The notes under the pieces are model-generated. The model did not search any database, was not told where the DNA came from, and saw nothing but the letters and a program-made list of their open reading frames with translations. This document shows, piece after piece, positions 6,976 to 15,812 of a stretch of 17,078 nucleotides of DNA. How positions within the stretch are numbered: position 1 is the first letter of the stretch; the number at the start of each line of letters is the position of its first letter. This DNA is from an uncultured Romboutsia sp. (GTDB lineage Bacteria > Bacillota > Clostridia > Peptostreptococcales > Peptostreptococcaceae), in contig CALFLM010000053.1 in the NCBI GenBank assembly GCA_937880075.1, forward strand, positions 1 through 17,078, written 5' to 3'. The position numbers and the translations under genes are program-made.

Positions 6976-7629
6976 TTAAAATCCTGTTGGACTATCGGCT
7001 ACAGATTTGACAGCTTCAGCAAAAGCATCACACGCTGCTTTACATGCTGACTGAGATCCTGTAAGCAATGCTCCACCAAAGTTTGTTTCAGTTGGAGGTG
7101 CAAATAACTCACATAGCTTTACATCTGCTGCTTTTAATGCTGCATCTAGTGCATACATAACTTCTAAAGGCGGTGCTACTAAATAAGATATCGCTTCTCC
7201 TTCATTTATTCCTGCTACTTTAGAAAGATATGTTCCTGTTCTAGATACACAATGAGCGTAATATACTATTGAATCATCATCATTAGCACTTATAAATGTT
7301 GGACCGTACTCCATAAAGTCAACAATAGCATTTAAACCACTTCTTACTTCTGCTGGACTTGGTCCTGCGATTATACCTAATACTTCTCCGGCTATCTTAG
7401 TTGATGCATTTAAAGAGCCTGCATACATTGATTTTGCATATACAACGTCAACTGCTGAAGCTTTGGTTGCTTCATCAAGTGCAGTGTATGTTACATCATC
7501 ACAATCAGCAGTTATAAGCCCTAAACTCTTGTGATTTGGCCCTAATTCTAGCTTTTGTGCCATTTCTGGACTTATATTTGAAATCATTTTAATTCCTAGT
7601 ATATTAGGACGAATTACATCATTTTTCAT
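6976..7629 (-). CDS. eutL: EutL, tandem-BMC trimeric shell protein
   Basis: The 217-residue protein aligns with EutL from the N-terminal IRPNILGIKMISNISPEMA through HKSLGLITADCDDVTYTALDEATKAS, YAKSMYAGS, GIIAGPSPAEVRSGL and the C-terminal ELFAPPTETNFGGALLTGSQSACKAAC. EutL trimers contain two circularly permuted BMC domains and a large central pore thought to open and close, and ethanolamine binding has been described for the family. AAAGGAG precedes the ATG. It follows eutC by 21 bases, the usual order eutB-eutC-eutL. Confidence 0.96.
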   Translation of the reverse strand: MKNDVIRPNILGIKMISNISPEMAQKLELGPNHKSLGLITADCDDVTYTALDEATKASAVDVVYAKSMYAGSLNASTKIAGEVLGIIAGPSPAEVRSGLNAIVDFMEYGPTFISANDDDSIVYYAHCVSRTGTYLSKVAGINEGEAISYLVAPPLEVMYALDAALKAADVKLCELFAPPTETNFGGALLTGSQSACKAACDAFAEAVKSVADSPTGF

Positions 7630-7650
7630 AACTTGTACTCCTTTAAGTTA

Positions 7651-8532
7651 TTATTTCAGATCTATTCCTGAAGCTTTTTTATCTAGCATAGTTTTTATGA
7701 GTTCAGCTATATGAGCTCCTGCTTCAACAGCAGTTGTTCCACCTTTGTGTATATTTGATATAACTGTTCTTTTTGCTTCTTCCATTCCGATATATGGTTT
7801 ATATGCAATATATGCTGACATAGATTCTGCCGTAACAAGACCTGGTCTTTCTCCTACTAGCATACATATAACTTCAGTTCCTAATTCTTCACCTAAGTGA
7901 TCCATAGACCCAACTCTACAATGCTTTACAAATACTATGTCTCCAACTTCTATACCGTACATTTTTAAACCTTGTTTTATAGCTGGAATACAATCCTTTA
8001 AGTTTGCTTCTATCGCTGCTGAACTTAATCCATCTCCTGCCATTATTAATACCTTTTGATTCGTCCCTATTCTTTCCTTAACATATTTTATAGTTTCAGG
8101 TGAGAATTTTCTTCCAAGGTCTGGTCTTGTTAAGTATTCATCTTTATCCTTGCATAAAGTCTCTATTTTAAATAAGTTGTTTTCTTTTATAAAATCTTCA
8201 TTTACATAAGAGAAAACAGCATCTTGTGCAGCAGCATGGTCAGCTCTAAATCTTAAAACAGTTTCAGTTTTATATCTAGCTCCACATCTACCTATACCTA
8301 TTCTTGCAGGAGTTTTAGCTTTCATATCTAAATAAGCTTCTGCATCCTTAGGATTTTTTACTAGTAATTGTTTCTTTATATCTACTTCAGTTATATCATC
8401 TATAAAAGTATCATTATCTACAGTAGTTTCACTAACTTTTTTTACAGTATCAGCTATTATATTAGAATCTATTTCTCCAACCATTTGTCCAACTAACTGT
8501 TCTACTAATGCTTTTAAATCTTTTTCATTCAT
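7651..8532 (-). CDS. eutC: EutC, ethanolamine ammonia-lyase small subunit
   Basis: EutC forms the adenosylcobalamin-dependent lyase with EutB, splitting ethanolamine to acetaldehyde and ammonia. Family segments seen are TPARIGIGRCGARYKTETVLRFRADHAAAQDAV, LIMAGDGLSSAAIEANL, VFVKHCRVGSMDHLGEEL and MLVGERPGLVTAESMSAYIAY. The N-terminal ~20 residues (MNEKDLKALVEQLVGQMVGEI) are amphipathic and probably target the lyase to the shell, with a linker to about residue 60. Length 293 is normal. AGGGGG precedes the ATG, 12 bases after the eutB stop. Confidence 0.97.
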   Translation of the reverse strand: MNEKDLKALVEQLVGQMVGEIDSNIIADTVKKVSETTVDNDTFIDDITEVDIKKQLLVKNPKDAEAYLDMKAKTPARIGIGRCGARYKTETVLRFRADHAAAQDAVFSYVNEDFIKENNLFKIETLCKDKDEYLTRPDLGRKFSPETIKYVKERIGTNQKVLIMAGDGLSSAAIEANLKDCIPAIKQGLKMYGIEVGDIVFVKHCRVGSMDHLGEELGTEVICMLVGERPGLVTAESMSAYIAYKPYIGMEEAKRTVISNIHKGGTTAVEAGAHIAELIKTMLDKKASGIDLK

Positions 8533-8544
8533 ATTAAAGACCCC

Positions 8545-9909
8545 CTATCCTAATAATATTGATGCATCTCCAGCTTTTTCTGTTAACTTACCATCTTTAG
8601 AGAATCCCATCTTTTCCATCCAAGCATCAAATTCTTTTATTCCTGTTAATCCAAACATTTCTCTAAGTGATGATATCTCATGGAAGCCTGTAGTTTGGTA
8701 GTTAAGCATAACGTCATCTCCATGAGGTATTCCCATGAAATATGTACATCCTGCTGTTGTTAGTAAGATAGCTAGATTTTCCATATCATTTTGATCTGCT
8801 TTCATGTGGTTAGTGTAACAAACATCAACTCCCATTGGTAAGCCACTTAATTTACCCATGAAGTGGTCTTCTAGTCCTGCTCTTACAACTTGTTTAGCAT
8901 CATATAAATATTCAGGTCCTATAAATCCAACAACTGTATTTACTAAAAATGGTTCAAACTTTCTTGCAAATCCATAACATCTATCTTCCATAGTAACCTG
9001 GTCTATTCCATGATGAGCTTCTGAAGAAAGCTCTGAACCTTGACCTGTTTCAAAATACATTACATTTGGTCCTGTTGCTGTCCCATGTTTAAGAGCTAAT
9101 TGTCTAGCTTCTTCTATAGTTGCCCCATCAAATCCAAATGCTTTATTTCCTTTTTCAGATCCTGCTATTGATTGGAATATTAAATCTGTAGGAGCTCCAT
9201 TTCTTATTGCTTCCATTTGTGTAGTAACATGTGCTAATACACACGTTTGAGTTGGTATCTGGTACTTTTGCTTAACTTCCTCAAATCTCTTAAGTACTTT
9301 AGTAACACTTTCTACTGAATCATCAACTGGATTAAGCCCAAGCACAGCATCTCCTATACCGTAAGTTAATCCTTCAAGTAGTGATGCAAGTATTCCATCT
9401 GGGTCATCAGTTGGATGATTTGGTTGAAGTCTAGCTGATAATGTGCCTTCTTCACCTATTGTCGTGTTACAATGAGCTGTAACTTTTATTTTTTTAGCTG
9501 CATAAACTAAGTCCATATTTGACATTAATTTCGTAACTGCTGCTATCATTTCAGAAGTTAATCCTCTAGATATTCTTCTTATATCCGCACTTGTCGTATT
9601 ACTATCAAGTAACCACTCTCTAAGTTGTGATACAGTCCAATTCTTTATTCCTTCATAAACTTTTTCATTTATACCATCTTGTATTATTCTCGTTACCTCA
9701 TCTTCATCATAAGGAACTGCAGGGTTATTTCTTATATCTTCTAATTTTATGTGTGATAAAACAACTCTTGCAGCAACTCTTTCTTCAGATGTTTCTGCTG
9801 CAAGTCCTGCTAACTTATCACCTGATTTTTCTTCATTAGCTTTTGCCATTACATCATATAATCCCTTGAACTGATAAGTACGTCCAAATAATTTTGTCTT
9901 TAAAATCAT
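8545..9909 (-). CDS. eutB: EutB, ethanolamine ammonia-lyase large subunit
   Basis: EutB is the catalytic TIM-barrel subunit that binds ethanolamine. The 454-residue protein matches the family throughout: MILKTKLFGRTYQFKGLYDVMAKANEEKSGD, SRGLTSEMIAAVTKLMSNMDLVYAA, TIGEEGTLSARLQPNHPTDDPDGI, GLNPVDDS, FETGQGSELSSEAHHGIDQVT, and GIPHGDDVMLNYQTTGFHE. No truncation is seen. GGGAGG precedes the ATG. The gene starts 17 bases after the end of the restored eutA frame. Confidence 0.98.
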   Translation of the reverse strand: MILKTKLFGRTYQFKGLYDVMAKANEEKSGDKLAGLAAETSEERVAARVVLSHIKLEDIRNNPAVPYDEDEVTRIIQDGINEKVYEGIKNWTVSQLREWLLDSNTTSADIRRISRGLTSEMIAAVTKLMSNMDLVYAAKKIKVTAHCNTTIGEEGTLSARLQPNHPTDDPDGILASLLEGLTYGIGDAVLGLNPVDDSVESVTKVLKRFEEVKQKYQIPTQTCVLAHVTTQMEAIRNGAPTDLIFQSIAGSEKGNKAFGFDGATIEEARQLALKHGTATGPNVMYFETGQGSELSSEAHHGIDQVTMEDRCYGFARKFEPFLVNTVVGFIGPEYLYDAKQVVRAGLEDHFMGKLSGLPMGVDVCYTNHMKADQNDMENLAILLTTAGCTYFMGIPHGDDVMLNYQTTGFHEISSLREMFGLTGIKEFDAWMEKMGFSKDGKLTEKAGDASILLG

Positions 9910-9926
9910 CTACTTACCTCCCTATA

Positions 9927-11359
9927 TTAATTAAAAACTAATGTTTTTATTACCACTGGCAATACCTTCCCCTCAGCTATTGGTTTTCCAATATCGATAT
10001 AATCTCCATTTTCAACCTTAACACTGTCTATGCAGACAATATCCTTTCATAATTTAAAAGTGCATAAATAGCTTGTCCTAATACTTTCGCCATGTCATTT
10101 TCAACAATTACTATAAATGGTAAATCATTATCTATAATTTCTTTCATTCCATTTGCAAATCCGCTGGCATATTCTTGTATTTCTAAAAATGTTGGATTTT
10201 TTTTACCCTTTATAGCTATTACAACTTTTTGTAAATCATTTTCTAATTTAAACCAGTTAAGCTTATTTTTTATAGCTTCACTTATTTGTTTAGAATCTCC
10301 AGCTTCTTCATCTATTGATAGCTTTAGAACAGGTAAATTTTTTATTGGAAAAGCTTCATGAGTATAAGTTATAGTACTTCCACTTACTTCAGTAGTATGA
10401 GATCCAGCTCCTACTACTGTAGCTCTAATAGTTTCTAATGGTCTTATTACATTTATTTTTTTTAGTTCCTGGCAATTTTTTATTGCTTGTCCTAATAAAA
10501 TGCCTAAGTCTCCGTACTTAAAAGGTTCATCTATTTCTTTATCATAGTAAATATAATCGGCAACGCCACCAGAAAAAGATATGTTCTTTATCTCTTCATT
10601 TAAATTTATAGATTTATTAGTTACTATAAAATCAAATAGGTTTGTTTGCTTTTTTACTCCTACACTTTGTAATATTAAATCAACCATTATATCTACTATT
10701 GGCTTTGTATTTTGTATAGTTGCTATAGTTCCTATTTGAAGGTTTAAATTATAATCTTTTATAATTTTTTCTATTTTAGGTGATATATAAGTTATTTTTT
10801 TACTATGCTTATCTATTTTTATAAGTCTTCCACCTATATCTAGGCAACCAGTGTCTAAAACTTCACCTCTTTTAAATAAAGCTAAGTTACTAGTTCCTCC
10901 ACCTATATCTATATTTACAACATTAGTTGAGTGATTTTTAGAATAAATATGAGCACCTGCTCCTTTACCAGATATAATACTTTCTAGGTCTGGACCTGCC
11001 GTTGCAACTACAAAATCACCTGCAAATCCACTTAAAGTATGAAGTACATCATTTGCATTTTCTTTTCTTGCTGTTTCACCAGTTATAATAACAGCCCCTG
11101 TATGTATGTCTTCTTTAGATATATTGGCTTTTTTATATTCATTCTCAACTATGTTTTTTATTTCATTTCCATTTATCTCATTGTTAGAAATAAGAGGTGT
11201 AAAGTATACATCACTTTTGTATATAATTTCTTTGTCTACTATACTTATTCTAGGTACTGAAAAACTAGATGCAGTGTTTTCAACTACCAATTTAGAAAAT
11301 ATTAGTTGAGTAGTACTTGTCCCAATATCTATTCCAACACTTAATAGTTCTTCTCTCAT
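9927..11359 (-). pseudogene. eutA: EutA, ethanolamine ammonia-lyase reactivating factor, frameshifted near the C-terminus
   Basis: EutA is an actin-like ATPase that swaps damaged cobalamin out of EutBC. Residues 1-439 fit the family, with the phosphate loops SVGIDIGTSTTQLIFSK near the start and VVNIDIGGGTSNLALF near the middle. After arginine 439 (codon 10045-10043) the frame gives only ILSA and a stop at 10028-10030. In the -1 frame, starting with GAT at 10043-10041, 38 further codons read DIVCIDSVKVENGDYIDIG ... VLPVVIKTLVFN to a TAA at 9927-9929, which is the conserved EutA C-terminus. One missing G in the GG at 10043-10044 explains this. Restored length would be 477, near the ~467 of E. 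coli. It may be a real mutation or a sequencing error. The truncated 443-residue product (10028-11359) might retain activity. Confidence 0.9.
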
Positions 11360-11414
11360 TTTCTCACCTCATAATTTAAAAGTATTTATTAAACAAAGAA
11401 ATTAGCTTGATTTA

Positions 11415-11867
11415 TCAATATATTTCTTCCCTTAACCTTACTTCGTTTAGATATGTAAATAATTCATCTATACCTACATCATCTATTGTATCTACCTTAA
11501 ATATTTTGTTAACACCCGCTAGCGTTAATCGTTCTATTCCTAAATCTATTTGATTTTTATCTAATTTATTTATCTTAGTCATAATCCCTATAGTTTCTTT
11601 ACAAAATATACTTGCAAAGCCTGGTGCTATATAATTTTCTTCTTGAGTTGCATCATAAACTATAGCTACTACTTTAGCATCTACTGCTGTAGTTATTAAT
11701 GCATTGTATAATCCTCTATTTTCCATATATTCACCAGGTGTGTCTATTGCATTTTTGTAAAGCTCTATTGACTGTGTTTTTTTATATTTAATCTCTAGTT
11801 GATCTAGTTTTTGGCAAAGAGTAGTTTTTCCACTACCTGTTTTTCCCATAAAAATTATATTTTTCAT
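11415..11867 (-). CDS. eutP: EutP, P-loop ethanolamine utilisation protein (putative acetate kinase)
   Basis: The 150-residue protein has a Walker A motif at residues 8-16 (GKTGSGKTT), a DTPGE switch-like motif, and the EutP/PduV pattern AKVVAIVYDATQEENYIAPGFA followed by GIMTKINKLDKNQID, where NKLD corresponds to the NKxD guanine-specificity motif. EutP of Listeria and Salmonella-type systems has been reported to have acetate kinase activity, so it may share that job with EutQ. The alternative is a small Ras-like GTPase role. The ATG follows the eutS stop by one base, and a GAGGA ribosome site is inside the end of eutS, so the two are coupled. Confidence 0.92.
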   Translation of the reverse strand: MKNIIFMGKTGSGKTTLCQKLDQLEIKYKKTQSIELYKNAIDTPGEYMENRGLYNALITTAVDAKVVAIVYDATQEENYIAPGFASIFCKETIGIMTKINKLDKNQIDLGIERLTLAGVNKIFKVDTIDDVGIDELFTYLNEVRLREEIY

Positions 11868-11868
11868 T

Positions 11869-12219
11869 TTATGTCCTCGTTATCTTAGTTGATGAAAAGT
11901 TCAACATATCCCCTAATATTTCTAATACTTCATTTAATGCAGATTCTACAGAACTTACGTCTCCCGATATTACTAAAGATCCACTAAATCTATCTATAAA
12001 TCCAAGTGATATATCCGATGATTTTGTTGCTACATCTGCTGCTATTATTGAAGCTTCACTCGGTGTTATTGTAAGGATACCTATCGCATCTTTTTTATCT
12101 AATACTAACCCTAACTTTTTGTATATATCCTCATTTGGATTAGCTATTATATGAGCAAGCGTTACTTGCTTCCCTGGAACATATTCTTGTATAATTCTTT
12201 GTTTAGCTTCTTCGCTCAA
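11869..12219 (-). CDS. eutS: EutS, bent BMC-H shell protein
   Basis: The 116-residue protein matches EutS/PduU: an N-terminal extension (QRIIQEYVPGKQVTLAHIIANP) that forms a small beta barrel over the pore, then the permuted BMC domain with AIGILTITPSEASIIAADVATKSSDI and GFIDRFSGSLVISGDVSSVESAL. EutS hexamers are bent and may form shell edges. The start is TTG at 12219, supported by AGGAGG seven bases upstream and by the family N-terminus. It is the first of the shell genes transcribed. Confidence 0.95.
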   Translation of the reverse strand: MSEEAKQRIIQEYVPGKQVTLAHIIANPNEDIYKKLGLVLDKKDAIGILTITPSEASIIAADVATKSSDISLGFIDRFSGSLVISGDVSSVESALNEVLEILGDMLNFSSTKITRT

Positions 12220-12245
12220 TTTTGCCTCCTAATTTTATGACCTCT

Positions 12246-13376
12246 TTACTTAATTTTATTTAGTATATCTATTATGTCTTCTTCTGTAGGCACTTTAGGG
12301 TTTGACTTAGTACATCCATCTTTAATAGCTAAAACTGCTATTTCGTTTTGTAAATTACTTAGTTCTTCCGATTTTACTTTGCATTCGCTCAATTTAGTTG
12401 GCATATTTAATTCTTTTTGTAATTTTTTTATTTCATTAACTAAACTCTTAACACCACTTCTAGTATTTGATGCACTAAGACCTATTAACTTTGATATTTG
12501 TGCATATTTTTTTGCTGCTAATGAATAATCTGTATTTGAATATCCGGTTATATTAGCATTGTATTCTACTACATGTGGCAATAATATTGCATTTGTTCTT
12601 CCATGTGGTATATGAAACTTTCCACCTAGCACATGTGCTATTGAATGGTTTATACCTAATGATGCCTGATTAAATGCAATACCAGCTAGGCAAGATGCAT
12701 TATGCATTTTTTCTCTAGCTTTTAAGTCATTTCCGTCTTTATATGCTTTCAATAAATATTCAAAGACTAATTTTATTGCTTTTTCAGCAAGTGCATCAGA
12801 AAAATCATTAGCATTTACTGATACATATGCTTCTAATGCATGAGTCAAAACATCCATTCCTGTATCTGCAGTTATAAAATCTGGTACTGTTTTAACTAAT
12901 TCTGGATCTAGTATAGCTATATCTGGGATTAAGTCATCAGATACTAGCGGATACTTCGTACCCTTTTGCTTATCTGTTATTACAGAAAATGACGTTACTT
13001 CTGATCCAGTTCCGCTTGTTGTTGGTATAGCAATAAATTCAATTTCATTAAGATTTAAAATTTGCTTTGAAAAATCTTTTATAGCTTTAGCAGCATCTAT
13101 TACAGATCCTCCTCCTAAAGCTATAACTATATCTGGATTTACTTTTTTTAGTACTTCTATCCCCTCTACCACTGTTTCTATAGGTGGATCCGGAACTATA
13201 TCACTAAACACTTCATATGTACTATATTTTAAATTTACCAATATTTTATCTATGGCTTTTGACTTAACCATAAAAGGATCTGTTATAATTAATACTTTTT
13301 TATTTTTTATCTCTTGTAATGATTCTAAAGAACCTAACCCAAACCTTACTTTTGTTTTTATTTCAAAATTATTCAA
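12246..13376 (-). CDS. eutG: EutG-like iron-containing alcohol dehydrogenase
   Basis: This protein reduces acetaldehyde to ethanol, recycling NADH made by EutE. The 376-residue protein has the group III alcohol dehydrogenase layout: nucleotide-binding GGGSVIDAAKAI at 88-99, PTTSGTGSEVTSF at 118-130, and metal ligands expected at D175, H179 (TGMDVLTHALEAYVS), H248 and H258 (SIAHVLGGKFHIPHGRTNA). No N-terminal extension is seen, as in PduQ/EutG. The start is TTG at 13376, supported by GAGGAG upstream; no better ATG lies nearby. A hairpin at 13431-13462 separates it from the ureohydrolase gene, so it may be controlled by read-through. Confidence 0.93.
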   Translation of the reverse strand: MNNFEIKTKVRFGLGSLESLQEIKNKKVLIITDPFMVKSKAIDKILVNLKYSTYEVFSDIVPDPPIETVVEGIEVLKKVNPDIVIALGGGSVIDAAKAIKDFSKQILNLNEIEFIAIPTTSGTGSEVTSFSVITDKQKGTKYPLVSDDLIPDIAILDPELVKTVPDFITADTGMDVLTHALEAYVSVNANDFSDALAEKAIKLVFEYLLKAYKDGNDLKAREKMHNASCLAGIAFNQASLGINHSIAHVLGGKFHIPHGRTNAILLPHVVEYNANITGYSNTDYSLAAKKYAQISKLIGLSASNTRSGVKSLVNEIKKLQKELNMPTKLSECKVKSEELSNLQNEIAVLAIKDGCTKSNPKVPTEEDIIDILNKIK

Positions 13377-13430
13377 TTTAATCTCCTCTTTTATAAAAAG
13401 CTTGTTTAAAATTAAATACTTGTCTTAAGC

Positions 13431-13462
13431 AAAAGCTCCATATAGCAATCTATGGAGCTTTT
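13431..13462 (-). terminator. Hairpin between the ureohydrolase gene and eutG, terminator or attenuator
   Basis: A perfect 12-bp stem, AAAAGCTCCATA at 13431-13442 pairing with 13451-13462, surrounds an 8-base loop. On the minus strand it ends in four Ts followed by GC, a short U tract. It lies about 75 bases past the ureohydrolase stop and 54 bases before the eutG start. It would separate the kinase-eutH-ureohydrolase segment from the rest of the eut genes, either fully or as a read-through point. Confidence 0.75.
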
Positions 13463-13494
13463 ATTACTCTTTCAATATTTCTCATGACATTACT

Positions 13495-13525
13495 TTAATA
13501 ACTATTTTAATTTTAATAAAGTCAA
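13495..13525 (-). promoter_or_regulatory. Weak candidate promoter upstream of eutG
   Basis: TTGACT (13525-13520) is a good -35 box, but the best -10 candidate, TATTAA at 13500-13495, needs a 19-base spacer. If real, its transcript would meet the hairpin at 13431-13462 before eutG, the arrangement of a conditional leader. No clear dyad is seen in the spacer. Confidence 0.25.
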
Positions 13526-13537
13526 GAATCTTATATA

Positions 13538-14497
13538 TTAATACTTTATGTTGTGCTTTTTCTTATAAGCTATGTGAGATATAAATTCATACATTATACC
13601 TGCAGCTGTAAGTGAAGTAATATCTCCAGAATCATATTGTGGAGCAACTTCAACAAGGTCATATCCTATTATATTTAAATCCTTTAATCCTCTTATTATT
13701 TCTAATGTTTGAGCAGATGAGAATCCACCTATAACAGGAGTTCCTGTTCCTGGTGCATATGATGGGTCAAGAAAGTCTATATCAAATGTAAGGAATGCTT
13801 TTGAATCACCAACACGTTGTTTAATTCTTTCTATTATTTCTTCCGTAGTCATCTTATGACATTCAACAGCTTTTAATACTTCATATCCTAGATCTGTTGA
13901 ATGGTACTTATCTTCTTCCCCATAATAACCTTCTCTTATTCCAACTTGAATTGATTTAGATGTATCAACAAGACCTTCTTTAGCAGCATGATAAAAAGGT
14001 GTTCCATGACTATAAGGCTTTCCAAAATATTCTGATATTGTATCATAATGAGAATCAAAGTGTATTAAAGCAACTGGTCCATGAACCTTATGACAAGCTC
14101 TTAATTCTGGTAATGTTACACTATGGTCTCCTCCCATAGCTATTGGAACTACACCCTTTTCAAAAAGAGGTAACATACCCTCTGTAATCACATCAAATGT
14201 ATCTTCTACATATCCTGGCACAGATCCTAAATCCCCATAATCTATACCAGAACAATAATCAAATATACCAACATCAAGAACTGGATTATATGGCTTACAA
14301 GCAAGAGCTGACATTTCTCTTATCGATGCTGGACCAAATCTAGAACCAACCCTAAATGTGGCACATGTATCAAATGGTATACCTACAATAGCAAAATCTA
14401 TATCATCTGTTGTAACTACATTTTGTAATCTCATAAATGTTTTTATCCCTGAGAACCTAGGTGATTTTAAAGAATTGACAGTTTTGTATTTAACCAT
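13538..14497 (-). CDS. Agmatinase/arginase-family ureohydrolase, substrate uncertain
   Basis: Ureohydrolases cleave a guanidino compound to urea plus an amine using two manganese (or nickel) ions. All six metal ligands are visible: H125 in MGGDHS, D148, H150 and D152 in HFDSHYDT, and D239 and D241 in TFDIDFLDP, followed by APGTGTP. The conserved glutamate of the family is at E283 (YDLVEVAP), and RFGPASIRE lies at 53-61. Length 319 is normal for agmatinase. The family also includes guanidinobutyrase, guanidinopropionase and guanidine hydrolase, so agmatine is only the default assignment. It lies between eutH and eutG with a 39-base gap after its upstream neighbour and shares their strand, so co-transcription with eutH is likely. 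The ATG is preceded by AGGGGGA. Confidence 0.88.
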   Translation of the reverse strand: MVKYKTVNSLKSPRFSGIKTFMRLQNVVTTDDIDFAIVGIPFDTCATFRVGSRFGPASIREMSALACKPYNPVLDVGIFDYCSGIDYGDLGSVPGYVEDTFDVITEGMLPLFEKGVVPIAMGGDHSVTLPELRACHKVHGPVALIHFDSHYDTISEYFGKPYSHGTPFYHAAKEGLVDTSKSIQVGIREGYYGEEDKYHSTDLGYEVLKAVECHKMTTEEIIERIKQRVGDSKAFLTFDIDFLDPSYAPGTGTPVIGGFSSAQTLEIIRGLKDLNIIGYDLVEVAPQYDSGDITSLTAAGIMYEFISHIAYKKKHNIKY

Positions 14498-14536
14498 AAT
14501 TATTCCCCCTAATTTTGAATTATTTTATTATTCAAT

Positions 14537-15745
14537 TTAAGCTTCAACTATACCATCTTCTCTTTCCATCTTAAGAACATATGGAACTGCAATTAATTTA
14601 GCAAATATTATGCCTATTATTCCACCTACTATTTGCCCAACAAATATTGCAATAACTAAATTTGGCTGGAAATTGACATTAAATGCTATAAAATCTCCTA
14701 AAGAATATCCTGCACAAACTAAAAATGATAGCGATATTACCTTACTTGTTGGTTTCATATCTTTAATTAATCCAAAGATTGCAATACCATTTGCCATACA
14801 TGCAACTAGTCCAGCACTACCTGCGCTATCTAGTCCAGCTATTGATCCTAGTTTTTCTAGTGGCTTTCTAAAGTACTTACGGATAAGATAAACCATTGGA
14901 AATGCTCCACAAAGCATCATTGCAATACTTCCTAAAAGCTCAATAGATCTAAACATTTCCTCCTCATCTGCAAACATCGGATCAAATCCCCAACTTCCAA
15001 ATACTTTAGTAAAAATACCTGTATAATGTTGTACAATAGATGATACTACTATTATTGTTAGTATGGCTGTAAGACTTTTTCCAAAATACATAAATCCTTT
15101 TATCATTCCATTAGGGAAAAACTTTAACCCTAATGCAAGTAGTAAACAAACTATAACAATAGGAATTAAATTTTGGAAAATCATTATCATGCTTAAATTT
15201 AATGTGTAATCAGGATTTCCTACTGTAGAAAGTGTTGTACGTATTGTTGGATTTGTAAAGAATGCAACCATATATGATGTAAATACTCCAAAAGGTACTG
15301 ATAAAAATCCAGACATAGCTCCTAAAGCTAAGTACTTATAATCCTTTTTATCCAAAATTGAAAGTCCTATTGGGATATTAAATGCCACTGTAGATGCACA
15401 CATAAATCCAACTGCTAACACTACTACTATTATTTCATTTGTTTTCCCAATTTCCATAGCTAAAGCATATGAACCGCAATCTGGTGGCATGATCATAGCC
15501 GCTGCTATTACTGGATCTGCTCCAAACACACTAAACAACTTTCCAAATACTTTCTCTACTCCAACCTTTAAGTACGGAACAGATACCATAAGACCTACTA
15601 TCGGTATAAACATCGTTGCCATAGTATGTAAGCCTTCATCAAATGATTGAGCTAGCTCTGATTCTTCTCTAAAAATCTTTGCTAATCCCCCAGCCACGCA
15701 ACAGGCCATGATAATATACAGTATTGCGTTTCCTAAAAATTCCAT
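14537..15745 (-). CDS. eutH: EutH, ethanolamine permease
   Basis: The 402-residue membrane protein matches EutH: MEFLGNAILYIIMACCVAGGLAKIFREESELAQSF at the start, then GLHTMATMFIPIVGLMVSVPYL, AAAMIMPPDCGSYALAMEI, SGFLSVPFGV, the LDSAGSAGLVACMANGIAIFGLIKDM segment, and SLGDFIAFN. About ten hydrophobic membrane segments are visible. EutH brings protonated ethanolamine across the cytoplasmic membrane when external concentration or pH is low. It is the second gene after the operon promoter, which fits early expression of uptake. A run of Gs (GGGGG) precedes the ATG. A 67-base gap separates it from the kinase gene upstream. Confidence 0.95.
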   Translation of the reverse strand: MEFLGNAILYIIMACCVAGGLAKIFREESELAQSFDEGLHTMATMFIPIVGLMVSVPYLKVGVEKVFGKLFSVFGADPVIAAAMIMPPDCGSYALAMEIGKTNEIIVVVLAVGFMCASTVAFNIPIGLSILDKKDYKYLALGAMSGFLSVPFGVFTSYMVAFFTNPTIRTTLSTVGNPDYTLNLSMIMIFQNLIPIVIVCLLLALGLKFFPNGMIKGFMYFGKSLTAILTIIVVSSIVQHYTGIFTKVFGSWGFDPMFADEEEMFRSIELLGSIAMMLCGAFPMVYLIRKYFRKPLEKLGSIAGLDSAGSAGLVACMANGIAIFGLIKDMKPTSKVISLSFLVCAGYSLGDFIAFNVNFQPNLVIAIFVGQIVGGIIGIIFAKLIAVPYVLKMEREDGIVEA

Positions 15746-15812
15746 ACAATATGCCCCCTATGTACTAAAGCATCTATTAGCTCTATATTATTCAATTTTT
15801 ATTTAGTATTTC

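Noticed and set aside
7740..7752. ACCTTTGTG half-site of the MerR-type operator inside eutC
   Set aside because: Only one arm is present, within conserved coding sequence and without promoter boxes, so a chance match is likelier.
10035..10060. Programmed -1 ribosomal frameshift in eutA
   Set aside because: The codons TAT GAA AGG ATA do not form an X XXY YYZ slippery heptamer, and no downstream pseudoknot or stable hairpin was apparent. A one-base deletion or sequence error is simpler.
10028..11359. Treating the 443-residue EutA frame as a complete normal gene
   Set aside because: The conserved C-terminal segment is plainly encoded in the adjacent frame immediately downstream.
13431..13462. 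EutV (ANTAR) antiterminator target upstream of eutG
   Set aside because: Only one hairpin is evident, and its loop and closing pairs do not give the paired hexaloop pattern. No EutV gene is present in the window.
14610..14891. Plus-strand open frames antisense to eutH and other eut genes
   Set aside because: They lie opposite clearly conserved genes, lack ribosome sites and resemble no known family. They are by-products of low-GC coding sequence.
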